From positions 1 to 6,011 of the forward strand of contig JAUVQB010000100.1 in NCBI GenBank assembly GCA_030598385.1: 6,011 nucleotides of DNA, read 5' to 3'. Source of the stretch: Alphaproteobacteria bacterium (GTDB lineage Bacteria > Pseudomonadota > Alphaproteobacteria > Kiloniellales > JAKSDN01). Below are positions 1 through 5,706 of the stretch, piece after piece; positions within the stretch are counted from its first letter, which is position 1, and each line of letters opens with the position of its first letter. The position numbers and the translations under genes are program-made. The notes below the pieces were generated by a model that saw only the letters and a program-made list of their open reading frames with translations, was not told where the DNA came from and did not search any database.

Positions 1-1
1 A

Positions 2-646
2 CACCTGGGTCGAGAGCGTGCCGGCGCGCTTGATGGAGACGCGCCATTCCTCCTCCGACTGCTGGTCGCGAAAGGCCTCGTCGATCGCCGGCGTGTCCAG
101 CATCGCCGGATCGAAGATCGCGTGGCCACCGGCCAATCCCTTGTCCGGCAGCTTGTAGGCGCCGCCCGTCGCCTGGATCAAGAGCAGGCTGGCGGAGCCG
201 TCGCAGGCAAGCCGCCAGGCGGTGCCCCGCGGCAGCACCATGTAGTCGCCGTCGCGGAATTCGAGGTGCCCGTAATCGCAAAACAGGTGCCCCTGCCCCT
301 GGTGCACGAAGAGGCAGTCGTCGCCGTCGCCGTTGCGCACCAGATGATCCATCCGCCCTTCGGCCCGCCAATAGCGGATCTCCACCGCCGCGTTGGCCAG
401 GATCGTCACCGCTTCCCACGGCGAGGCGGTGACCCGCTCCAGCGCGTTGAGGTCGAAGGCGCGCGGCCGCAAGGGGCCGTCGAAACGGCTCCAGCCCGTC
501 GGCGGGTGCTGGTGGTGGAGGTGACTGGCGGGCCCGAAGAAGCCCTCGCGCCCCGCCTCCCGCTCGAAGGTCCCCTCTGGCAGGTCGCAGTGGGCCTGCC
601 GGCTGGCCGTACCTTCGACCCGTGGAAACGAGATCCAATGGCGCAT
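2..646 (-). CDS. hmgA: Homogentisate 1,2-dioxygenase, N-terminal 215 codons (3' end outside window)
   Basis: This enzyme opens the aromatic ring of homogentisate with O2 and Fe(II) to give maleylacetoacetate, the central step of tyrosine/phenylalanine catabolism in the cytoplasm. Reading the minus strand from the ATG at 646-644 gives an uninterrupted frame to the window edge, starting MRHWISFPRVEGTASRQAHC. The N-terminal cupin-like barrel is recognisable around residues 88-146: YWRAEGRMDHLVRNGDGDD, then LFVHQGQGHL, then GDYMVLPRGTAWRL, the GDY-x-PRG signature of the family. A tail LPDKGLAGGHAIFDP follows. The iron ligands and catalytic His/Glu lie in the C-terminal half and cannot be checked. 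The start is well supported: AGGAGG on the minus strand (655-660) sits 8 nt before the ATG. The divergent MarR gene and the palindromic operator fit an inducible aromatic-catabolism gene. It could be an hmgA-like paralogue, since the short bacterial form of the family is less studied than the human-type enzyme. Confidence 0.85.
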   Translation of the reverse strand, partial: MRHWISFPRVEGTASRQAHCDLPEGTFEREAGREGFFGPASHLHHQHPPTGWSRFDGPLRPRAFDLNALERVTASPWEAVTILANAAVEIRYWRAEGRMDHLVRNGDGDDCLFVHQGQGHLFCDYGHLEFRDGDYMVLPRGTAWRLACDGSASLLLIQATGGAYKLPDKGLAGGHAIFDPAMLDTPAIDEAFRDQQSEEEWRVSIKRAGTLSTQV

Positions 647-708
647 ATCGCTGCCCTCCTCTGAAATTCGGCCGATCTGGCGAGGTTCGGCCAATCCGGC
701 CAGCACGC

Positions 709-738
709 TTGCAGTTGAGATGAAAAGCTATATATAGT
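709..738 (+). promoter_or_regulatory. Possible promoter of the MarR-family gene
   Basis: On the plus strand TTGCAG (709-714) is followed by TATATA (731-736, 16-nt spacer) or TATAGT (733-738, 18-nt spacer). Transcription would begin near 743-746, inside the palindrome, so a bound repressor would cover the start site. The hexamers are only moderate matches, and the near-symmetric TATATATA makes strand assignment ambiguous. Confidence 0.35.
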
Positions 739-759
739 TTCATATGAAACTATTAACAA
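731..759 (-). promoter_or_regulatory. Putative sigma70-type promoter of hmgA
   Basis: On the minus strand TTGTTA (759-754) is followed after exactly 17 nt by TATATA (736-731), which is optimal spacing and a good match to both boxes. Transcription would start near 724, leaving a leader of roughly 80 nt before the hmgA ATG. The spacer is filled by the 20-bp palindrome described separately. The promoter call is inferred from sequence match only. Confidence 0.6.
734..753. promoter_or_regulatory. Perfect 20-bp palindromic operator between hmgA and marR
   Basis: ATAGTTTCATATGAAACTAT reads identically on both strands with no mismatch. It lies between the divergent hmgA and MarR-family genes and occupies the spacer between the hmgA -35 and -10 boxes, overlapping the -10. 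Size, perfect dyad symmetry and position match the kind of site bound by a dimeric MarR winged-helix repressor. Binding there should block hmgA transcription and probably also the MarR gene's own promoter. A second short palindrome, CTATATATAG (728-737), abuts it, but this is probably just the symmetric -10 region. Which protein binds is an inference from adjacency. Confidence 0.75.
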
Positions 760-762
760 GCC

Positions 763-1350
763 TTGGCGGGACCTGCATTGGCACATGATCCGCCAGAACC
801 GGAAGACGGCGGCCGGTCCAGGGACGCCCGGCCCCCGGCGGCGGCGGCGGCGGAGGGGGAGTCGCGTCTCGATCTGGCTAGCTTCCTGCCTTATCGCCTC
901 TCGATCCTGCAGCTCGCCGTCAGCCGGTCCCTGGCGCGGATCTATACCAAGCGCTTCGCTCTCAGCCGCCATGAATGGCGGGCGCTCGCGGTGCTCGCCC
1001 GGGAATCGCCACTCACGGCGGTGGAGGTCGCGGAGCGCACCAGCATGGACAAGGTCCAGGTCAGCCGGGCGATCGCCAAGCTGATCGCCGCCGGGCGGGT
1101 TACCCGCGGGAGCGATCCGAACGACCGGCGGCGCGCGCCGCTGCGGCCGACCGCCGAGGGCCGCGCGGTCTACCGTGGGATCGTCCCGCTGGTGAAGGCG
1201 CGCGAGCGGGAACTGACCAGCGCCCTCACGCCGTCCGAAGCACGCGCCTTGGATCGGATTATCGACAAGCTCCACCGTCGCGCCCTCGACCTACGGCACG
1301 ACGTCTCGCCGACCCGAGACTCGCGTATCGGCGCGGCCTCCGGGAATTGA
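763..1350 (+). CDS. MarR-family transcriptional regulator, probable hmgA repressor
   Basis: This is a dimeric winged-helix DNA-binding regulator. Numbered from TTG at 763 (195 aa), an N-terminal dimerisation helix runs from about residue 41 (FLPYRLSILQLAVSRSLARIY). The winged helix follows at about 68-130: SRHEWRALAVLA, then LTAVEVAERTSMDKVQVSRA (helix-turn-helix), then the wing with the hallmark DPNDRRRA at 118-125. C-terminal helices contain REREL and LTPSEARALDRII. A typical family member is about 140-165 aa, so this one has roughly 30 extra N-terminal residues, rich in Pro, Asp and Ala. The start is uncertain. An in-frame TAA at 754-756 limits it upstream, and no in-frame ATG or GTG exists before the conserved domain. 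Only TTG at 763 or TTG at 778 remain, and the latter has GGCGGG 7 nt upstream. Divergent placement and the intervening palindrome suggest it represses hmgA and itself, with a pathway aromatic compound as inducer (inference). Confidence 0.9.
   Translation: MAGPALAHDPPEPEDGGRSRDARPPAAAAAEGESRLDLASFLPYRLSILQLAVSRSLARIYTKRFALSRHEWRALAVLARESPLTAVEVAERTSMDKVQVSRAIAKLIAAGRVTRGSDPNDRRRAPLRPTAEGRAVYRGIVPLVKARERELTSALTPSEARALDRIIDKLHRRALDLRHDVSPTRDSRIGAASGN
837..853 (+). repeat. Short GGC trinucleotide run in the MarR-family gene
   Basis: GGC is repeated five times plus GG. In frame it supplies part of the run of five alanines (residues 26-30) in the poorly conserved N-terminal extension of the regulator. 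It is probably a slippage-prone low-complexity linker and not a functional element. Confidence 0.6.
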
Positions 1351-1520
1351 ATGCGGGCGGCCTTCGATCATAGAGAAAACGGGCCAACATCACGCGATGA
1401 CAACAGGAGTCCTAGACTAAGGAGGGCAAGCCGGCAGATTCATTCACGGTGATAGCCACTGCCGGACGTGCTATATTTGAGAAATTCTTGGTTATTTGTG
1501 CAAATGCTTGGATATCCATA

Positions 1521-1547
1521 TTGACAGCTCCAGAGAAATGGTAAAGA
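1521..1547 (+). promoter_or_regulatory. Putative promoter of the response regulator gene
   Basis: A perfect TTGACA (1521-1526) is followed after 15 nt by TAAAGA (1542-1547). TAAAGA is preceded by TG one base upstream (1539-1540), an extended -10 arrangement that could offset the short spacer and weak -10 match. The predicted start, about 1554, would lie within the inverted repeat at 1549-1569 and about 40 nt upstream of the coding start. Confidence 0.45.
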
Positions 1548-1548
1548 C

Positions 1549-1569
1549 TTCCAAGTAGTTGACTTGGAA
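1549..1569. promoter_or_regulatory. 8-bp inverted repeat upstream of response regulator (candidate operator)
   Basis: TTCCAAGT (1549-1556) and ACTTGGAA (1562-1569) are exact reverse complements separated by AGTTG. The centre lies 36 bp before the ATG at 1595, at or just downstream of the predicted transcription start. It could be a binding site for a LuxR-type dimer, perhaps autoregulation by the adjacent regulator. It could also be an RNA hairpin in the leader: an 8-bp stem with a 5-nt loop. The T-rich stretch at 1573-1582 is not directly adjacent to the stem, so a terminator is less likely. Confidence 0.5.
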
Positions 1570-1594
1570 TGCATTTTCTTTTCAGTGAAGCCTT

Positions 1595-2329
1595 ATGATG
1601 GTATCGGCGAAGATGGATCAGCCCCTCAACAAAGTCGGCGCATCGAGTATCGGCGATGCGCCGCTCAGAATTCTCTTGGCCGATGATCACGCGCTCTTTC
1701 GTGCGGGTCTGCGCCATCTTTTGACGAACTTCGGCGACCGCTTGCAGATCGAAGAAGCCCATGACTACGACAATACCGCGGCGCGCTTGTCGGAGTTGGA
1801 CGATCTCGATCTTCTGCTGCTCGACCTGAACATGCCGGGCATGCGGGGCATTTCGGCGGTGGAGGAACTCTGCTCCTTGGCGCCCGATGTGCCGATCATC
1901 GTGATTTCCGTGCGCGAGACCGCCAAGGATGTCCGCAAGGCGATCGACGCGGGAGCCATGGGCTACATACCCAAGTCATCGACGCCCGAAGTGATGATGA
2001 GCGCGCTCCAGCTGGTCCTTTCAGGCGGAATTTATTTGCCGCCCCACCTCCTCCAAGAGTTGCCGGTCGGCAATGGGTCGGCTGCCGAGAACGGCAGCGA
2101 CGGGCCCGATGACCAACTTGCTCGCCTGACGCCGCGTCAGCGCGATGTCCTGCGGCTGCTCGCGAAAGGTCAATCGAACAAGCAGATCGCCGACGTCCTG
2201 GGTCTGGCGCCGGGCACGGTCAAGATTCACATCTCCCGCATCCTTAGGGCCTTCAAGGTCCAGAACCGGACCCAGGCGGTCATCGCCGCAGCCGACGCCC
2301 TGGGAGACGCCAAGACCGAAGCCGGTTGA
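1595..2329 (+). CDS. NarL/FixJ-type two-component response regulator (REC + LuxR HTH)
   Basis: This is a cytoplasmic transcription factor activated by phosphorylation. Numbered from ATG 1595 (244 aa), the receiver domain spans about 24-142. It has the acidic pocket D30-D31, phospho-acceptor D77 in LLLLDLNMPG, the conserved S105 in VIS and K127 in YIPKS, so all catalytic residues are present. A Gly/Asn/Ser-rich linker (about 157-174) leads to a LuxR-type DNA-binding domain at 178-236: LTPRQRDVLRLLAKGQSNKQ, the IADVLGLAPGTVKIHISRIL recognition region, then NRTQAV. The length is somewhat above the usual 210-220 aa because of about 20 N-terminal residues before the first strand. ATG codons at 1598 and 1613 are alternative starts, and none has a strong Shine-Dalgarno. 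It converges on a hybrid histidine kinase gene 56 bp away, its likely partner. The regulated genes are not evident from the window. Confidence 0.93.
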   Translation: MMVSAKMDQPLNKVGASSIGDAPLRILLADDHALFRAGLRHLLTNFGDRLQIEEAHDYDNTAARLSELDDLDLLLLDLNMPGMRGISAVEELCSLAPDVPIIVISVRETAKDVRKAIDAGAMGYIPKSSTPEVMMSALQLVLSGGIYLPPHLLQELPVGNGSAAENGSDGPDDQLARLTPRQRDVLRLLAKGQSNKQIADVLGLAPGTVKIHISRILRAFKVQNRTQAVIAAADALGDAKTEAG

Positions 2330-2385
2330 AGTTCCGATTTGTGTGAGGGATTTGGCCGCCGCGAGCGCAGGGCGCCGGGGCCTGT

Positions 2386-3921
2386 TCAGCCCTGGAGCAG
2401 GTGGCGTATCAGGGCGCGCAGTTTCGCCGGGCGGACCGGTTTCTTCATCACCTGCAAACTCTGGTTGGCGGCATCGGCCCAAGCGGCCGGCATGACCTCG
2501 CCCGTCACGATCACGCCGGGCAGATCCCGTCCCGCTCGTTTGCTCAACTCCAGGATCGCCTGGTCGCCGGTCTCGCCGCCTGGCAGCCGGTAATCCGCGA
2601 TGACCACGTCGGGAATCGTTTGCGCCGCCCTGGCGGCCTCGGCCGAGGCCAGGGCCACAACCTGATATCCCCAGGCTTCCAGAACGAGGCGCATGGCGTT
2701 GAGCACCATGGCGTCGTCCTCAATGATCATGATCGTCGCCCCGGCCTTGTCCGGTGTTCCGCTCCCGTGGCGGCCCGGCGCCGTATCGGACGGGGCCTCA
2801 TGCGCCGTGGGCTCCAGCTCGACCCAAAACACCGATCCGCGGCCAGGCGCGGACCGAAGCCGGACCTTGTGGTTCAGGAGGTCGGCCAGCCGGCGGACGA
2901 GCCCCAAGCCGAGGCCCAGGCCGGCGCCGCGCTCCTTGGCGCTGCTGTCGAGCTGACAGAAGTCGTCGAAGATCTTGCCCTGATCGGCCTCGGCAATACC
3001 GGGCCCGCTGTCCCAAACCTCGAGCCGCACGGTTCCGCCGCTCCGGCGGCATCCGATAAGGGCGCGACCTTCGTCGGTATAGCGCACGGCATTGGAAACC
3101 AAATTGTCGAAGATCCTCTCGATCAGGCCAGGATCGCTGCGCACCACCAGGCTCGACGGCACGAGCCTCAGCTCGAGGCCCTTTTCATCGGCGATTCCCA
3201 GATATTGCTGATGGATGCGTCGCAGCAGGGGGCCCAGCGGCACGTCTTCGATATTCGCCGTGATCGTCCCCGCTTCGAGCTCCGAAACATCCAACAGCGA
3301 ATCCAGCAAGCGACGCGCGAAGGTCAGCGAATCCTGCATGTCCGTGACAATGGACTGCGCCTCTGCTGTCAGCGGTTTGCCGGAAAGGGCCGAAACCAGA
3401 AGCTCCATGGCGTGCAGCGGCTGGCGCAGATCATGGCTGGCGGCCGCCAGGAATCTGGTCTTGGCCGCACTGGCGCGATCCGCCTGCTCCTTGGCCGCCT
3501 TCAGCGCCTCCTCCTGACGCCGGCGCTTTGTGATGTCGCGGGCAAAACCGCAGGCCAGTTTCTTGCCCTCATGGGTCAGGACGGAAACCGAGACCTCCAC
3601 GGGAATGAGGCGCCCGCTCTTGGTGCGATGTTGCCCTTCGAAAGAATACGGCTGCTTGGCCTCGATCTTGGTCCAGATTCGCGGCCAGGCGTCGGGATCG
3701 ACCTCTGGATCGATATCGGCCAGCGTCATGGCCATCAGCTCATCGCCGCCATAGCCGAGCATGCACGATGCCGTCTCGTTGACGTAGACGATGCGCCCCT
3801 CGGAATCGATCCAGTAGACCGCATCGCCGGCCCGATCGAGCGACAAGCCCGCCAGGCGCAGCTCCGCCGGCGCGGCGGCGGGCCGGCTCGATGCCGGTGA
3901 ATTGACGTCCTGGTCGCTCAT
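2386..3921 (-). CDS. Hybrid sensor histidine kinase (PAS - HisKA - HATPase_c - REC)
   Basis: This is a soluble hybrid kinase of 511 aa, with no transmembrane segment visible. The PAS domain is at about 24-132: AGDAVYWIDSEGRIVYVNET through CGFARDITKRRRQEE, the typical PAS/PAC end. A short helical linker follows. The HisKA H-box ASHDLRQPLHAME has phospho-acceptor H163. The ATPase N-box FDNLVSNAVRY has N277, the G1 box is DSGPGI with D304, and the G2 box is GAGLGLGLGLV at 332-342. A linker rich in Ser, Gly and Pro leads to a C-terminal REC at about 396-509, with E401-D402-D403, phospho-acceptor D443 in IADYRLPGG, T473 and K494. All catalytic residues are intact. The HDLRQPL version of the H-box is common in hybrid kinases paired with LuxR-type regulators. 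The ATG at 3921, preceded by AAAGAG, is preferred. A GTG at 3984 would add 21 residues that look unlike a conserved domain. The signal is unknown; lack of membrane segments suggests a cytoplasmic cue (inference). Confidence 0.94.
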   Translation of the reverse strand: MSDQDVNSPASSRPAAAPAELRLAGLSLDRAGDAVYWIDSEGRIVYVNETASCMLGYGGDELMAMTLADIDPEVDPDAWPRIWTKIEAKQPYSFEGQHRTKSGRLIPVEVSVSVLTHEGKKLACGFARDITKRRRQEEALKAAKEQADRASAAKTRFLAAASHDLRQPLHAMELLVSALSGKPLTAEAQSIVTDMQDSLTFARRLLDSLLDVSELEAGTITANIEDVPLGPLLRRIHQQYLGIADEKGLELRLVPSSLVVRSDPGLIERIFDNLVSNAVRYTDEGRALIGCRRSGGTVRLEVWDSGPGIAEADQGKIFDDFCQLDSSAKERGAGLGLGLGLVRRLADLLNHKVRLRSAPGRGSVFWVELEPTAHEAPSDTAPGRHGSGTPDKAGATIMIIEDDAMVLNAMRLVLEAWGYQVVALASAEAARAAQTIPDVVIADYRLPGGETGDQAILELSKRAGRDLPGVIVTGEVMPAAWADAANQSLQVMKKPVRPAKLRALIRHLLQG

Positions 3922-4143
3922 CGCGGCTCTTTCACGAGGTCTCGGGGACTTAGGGGGACCGGGCCTCATTGCGCGCTGTGACACACGAATGGATAACCGC
4001 GGCAGCCCGACCGATTTCGGCGGCGGCAGGCATGTCTCGGCGAGACGGAAATCTACCCGCTGCGGACGGCGGCGGCGAGCCTCTTTACGCGCCCGACGGG
4101 GCGGCCAGGTCCAGGTCTGGAAAAGGGCATTCCGTTGTCCGGC
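3922..4143. other. Intergenic region between kinase gene and EF-hand gene
   Basis: Both flanking genes are on the minus strand, so this holds the 3' flank of the EF-hand gene and the promoter side of the kinase gene. The 3922-3984 part could be coding if the kinase starts at GTG 3984. A 5-bp GC-only hairpin (4090-4094 with 4099-4103) lies 41 nt past the EF-hand stop but has no following T run. No convincing -35/-10 pair for the kinase was found. Confidence 0.5.
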
Positions 4144-4605
4144 CTATTCAGCGGACTCGTCCGGAGCCTTCCGCTTGCGACGGTCCGCCGCGACGCGCCA
4201 TTCCTCGCGGCTGATGGCGCCGTCACCGTCGCCATCGACACGTTCGATCCAGTGCCCGGTCCCGGCGGTAAATTCCGCCTGGCTGATCCGGCCATCGCCG
4301 TCCTGATCCAGCTTCGCGAAGCGCCGCTCGATCCGGCCGGCCTTGCCCTCGGCCCCGCCGTGACGCCGTTGCGCGGTCATCTCCTCTAGGGTGAGATTGC
4401 CGTCGGCGTCGGCGTCGACACGTTCGAACCAGCGCCCGCGCGCCTCCATCGCCTCGCCGCGGGTCACCAGGCCGTCCTTGTCCAAGTCCAGCCTGTCGAA
4501 CATGGCCCCCCGGCCACCGGCCTCGGCCAGGGTCGTGGCCAGGGTCGTGGCCAGCAATAGGGTACAGAGTCCGGCACTGAAAAAAGTAAGAAAGCTCGCG
4601 CTCAT
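4144..4605 (-). CDS. Small exported EF-hand calcium-binding protein (four EF loops)
   Basis: This 153-aa protein has an N-terminal hydrophobic signal-like segment (about 5-27: FLTFFSAGLCTLLLATTLAT). A plausible signal peptidase I site, AEA|G, follows at residue 29, so it is probably periplasmic or secreted. Four canonical 12-residue EF loops follow: 40-51 (DLDKDGLVTRGE), 64-75 (DADADGNLTLEE), 100-111 (DQDGDGRISQAE) and 124-135 (DGDGDGAISREE). Each has Asp at 1, 3 and 5, Gly at 6, a hydrophobic residue at 8 and Glu at 12, so all four should be able to bind Ca2+. Loops 1-2 and 3-4 look like copies of one EF pair. The C-terminus is basic, then acidic. GGAG lies 8 nt before the ATG, so the start is well supported. 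It lies 114 bp downstream of the AcuI-type gene on the same strand. Possible cotranscription is open, because TAGAAT and TACAAT boxes in the gap could also be an own promoter. The function beyond calcium binding is unknown. Confidence 0.9.
   Translation of the reverse strand: MSASFLTFFSAGLCTLLLATTLATTLAEAGGRGAMFDRLDLDKDGLVTRGEAMEARGRWFERVDADADGNLTLEEMTAQRRHGGAEGKAGRIERRFAKLDQDGDGRISQAEFTAGTGHWIERVDGDGDGAISREEWRVAADRRKRKAPDESAE
4525..4554 (-). repeat. 12-bp tandem repeat inside the signal-peptide region of the EF-hand gene
   Basis: On the plus strand GGCCAGGGTCGT occurs twice in tandem, followed by a third half copy, GGCCAG. In the coding strand it gives LATTLATTLA in the hydrophobic core and end of the signal segment. 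Because the unit is a multiple of three, slippage would change signal length without breaking the frame. Confidence 0.8.
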
Positions 4606-4719
4606 GATTCAAACTCCGCAGAAGGCTACCCGCCGGCAGCCGCGCGCCGCCGGTACTCCATTGTACTCAGGCATTCTACGCAGGCATGAGCTGAAACATC
4701 CCAAGCCGGGCGGGTGCCG

Positions 4720-5706
4720 TCAGCCGTTCACGTCGACCACGACACGGCCGCGCACCCGGCCCTTGAGGATCTCGCTGCCGAGCCGCGGCACGTCGTCCAA
4801 AACGGCGTCTTGCACCATGGACTCCAGGAGGTCCAGGGGCAGATCCCGGGTCAGCCGGTCCCAGGCCGCGACGCGGCGCTCTTGCGGGCAAGTGACGGAA
4901 TCGATGCCCAAGAGGTTGATGCCGCGCAGCAGGAAAGGGATCACCGTGGTCTCCAGCTTGATGCCGGCGGCGTTGCCGACCGCGGCCACCGAGCTGTGAG
5001 GCTGCATCTGGGCCAGGACGCGCGCCAGCGTGGTGCCGCCGACGGCGTCGATGCAGGCAGCCCAGCGCGCCGTGTCGAGGGGCCTGGCCGGCGCTTCGGC
5101 CAGCTCGTCCCGGTCGATCAATTCGGCGGCGCCGAGGTCGCGCAAGTAGGCGTGGGTCTCCGCGCGGCCGGTCGAGGCGGCCACCTGGTACCCGAGGCGC
5201 GTCAGGATTGCCACGGCGACCGAACCGACGCCGCCGGCCGCGCCGGTGACCAGGACCGGAGCCTTGTCGGGTGTGAGGTCATGCTCCTCCAGCGTCATGA
5301 CCGCAAGCATCGAGGTCAAACCTGCCGTGCCGATCGCCATCGCCTGTTTGGTGGTCAGTGCCGCGGGCAGCTTCACCAGCCAGTCGCCCTTGAGCCGCGC
5401 CTTCTGAGCGTAGCCGCCCCAATGGACTTCGCCGACCCGCCAGCCGGTGCAGACGACCTTGTCGCCTGGCGCGAAATCCGGATGCTCGCTGGTCTCCACG
5501 GTGCCGGCCAGATCGACCCCGGGCACGTGGGGATATTGGCGCACCAGGCGGCCGACGCCGTTGACGATCATGCCGTCCTTGTAATTGAGCGTGGAATACT
5601 CCGTGGCAAGGGTCACATCGCCGTCGGGCAGCTCGGTTTCGTCCAGCTCCTTGATTTCGGACGTGACCGCGCCATCGCTTTCCGTGAGCACCAGGGCCTT
5701 GAACAT
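4720..5706 (-). CDS. acuI: YhdH/AcuI-type NADPH-dependent oxidoreductase (probable acrylyl-CoA reductase)
   Basis: This is a zinc-free medium-chain dehydrogenase/reductase of 328 aa, the usual length for the YhdH/YhfP/AcuI family. AcuI members reduce acrylyl-CoA to propanoyl-CoA with NADPH, in 3-hydroxypropionate and DMSP metabolism and in acrylate detoxification. The sequence shows the GroES-like N-terminal part with STLNYKDGMIVNG (38-50) and YPHVPGVDLAGTV (58-70). The family's GWRVGEVHWGGYAQKARLKG follows at 88-107, then the Rossmann nucleotide loop VLVTGAAGGVGSVAVAIL (151-168). STGR (178-181) is at the position expected to contact the NADPH 2'-phosphate. The typical C-terminal region contains LLGIDSVTCP and ends in LKGRVRGRVVVDV. 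AGGGGA 8 nt before the ATG supports the start. No other acrylate or DMSP genes are nearby, so the exact substrate is not settled by context; a general quinone or enal reductase is the alternative. Confidence 0.9.
   Translation of the reverse strand: MFKALVLTESDGAVTSEIKELDETELPDGDVTLATEYSTLNYKDGMIVNGVGRLVRQYPHVPGVDLAGTVETSEHPDFAPGDKVVCTGWRVGEVHWGGYAQKARLKGDWLVKLPAALTTKQAMAIGTAGLTSMLAVMTLEEHDLTPDKAPVLVTGAAGGVGSVAVAILTRLGYQVAASTGRAETHAYLRDLGAAELIDRDELAEAPARPLDTARWAACIDAVGGTTLARVLAQMQPHSSVAAVGNAAGIKLETTVIPFLLRGINLLGIDSVTCPQERRVAAWDRLTRDLPLDLLESMVQDAVLDDVPRLGSEILKGRVRGRVVVDVNG

Larger units (their letters stand above)
1351..1594 (+). other. Intergenic region with AT-rich island upstream of the response regulator
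   Basis: This 244-bp gap separates the MarR gene from the response regulator. By hand count, 1471-1590 has 42 G+C in 120 bases (35%), against clearly GC-rich surroundings. It holds the TTGACA box, the inverted repeat listed below, and an isolated strong AAGGAGG at 1419-1425 with no well-spaced start codon behind it. An open frame runs from 1416 to a TAA at 1542-1544, with a possible GTG at 1449. Its codons are AT-rich, unlike the neighbouring genes, and the product is not recognisable, so it is not called as a gene. Confidence 0.6.

Noticed and set aside
406..1275. A 289-codon minus-strand open frame across hmgA, the intergenic region and the MarR gene
   Set aside because: It overlaps two well-supported genes and the promoter/operator region, is rich in Arg, Gly and Pro, and shows no domain.
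1396..1420. Tiny ATG-started open frame of seven codons ahead of AAGGAGG, as a leader peptide
   Set aside because: It is very short, has no run of regulatory codons and no attenuator-like pair of hairpins behind it; chance is the simplest explanation.
1412..1762. A 116-codon minus-strand open frame overlapping the response regulator start
   Set aside because: About half of it is antisense to the receiver domain and the rest runs through the AT-rich promoter region. No recognisable product.
2368..2394. CAGGGC / GCCCTG inverted repeat as a bidirectional terminator between the convergent genes
   Set aside because: The stem is 6 bp with a 15-nt loop, it overlaps the kinase stop codon, and no T run follows on either strand.
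2401..3900. A 499-codon open frame on the plus strand opposite the hybrid kinase
   Set aside because: The minus strand encodes a kinase with every catalytic motif intact. The plus-strand product has no recognisable domain and is the expected antisense shadow of a GC-rich gene.
4090..4103. CGCCC-GACG-GGGCG hairpin as terminator of the EF-hand gene
   Set aside because: The stem is only 5 bp with no U tract; such hairpins are frequent by chance in GC-rich DNA.
4560..4605. Lipoprotein signal at Cys14 of the EF-hand protein
   Set aside because: The residues before the Cys read S-A-G-L-C, and Leu at the position just before Cys does not fit a lipobox. A signal peptidase I site further on fits better.
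4633..4653. CCGGC / GCCGG inverted repeat between the AcuI-type and EF-hand genes as a terminator
   Set aside because: The stem is short, the loop is 11 nt, and no T run follows on the minus strand.
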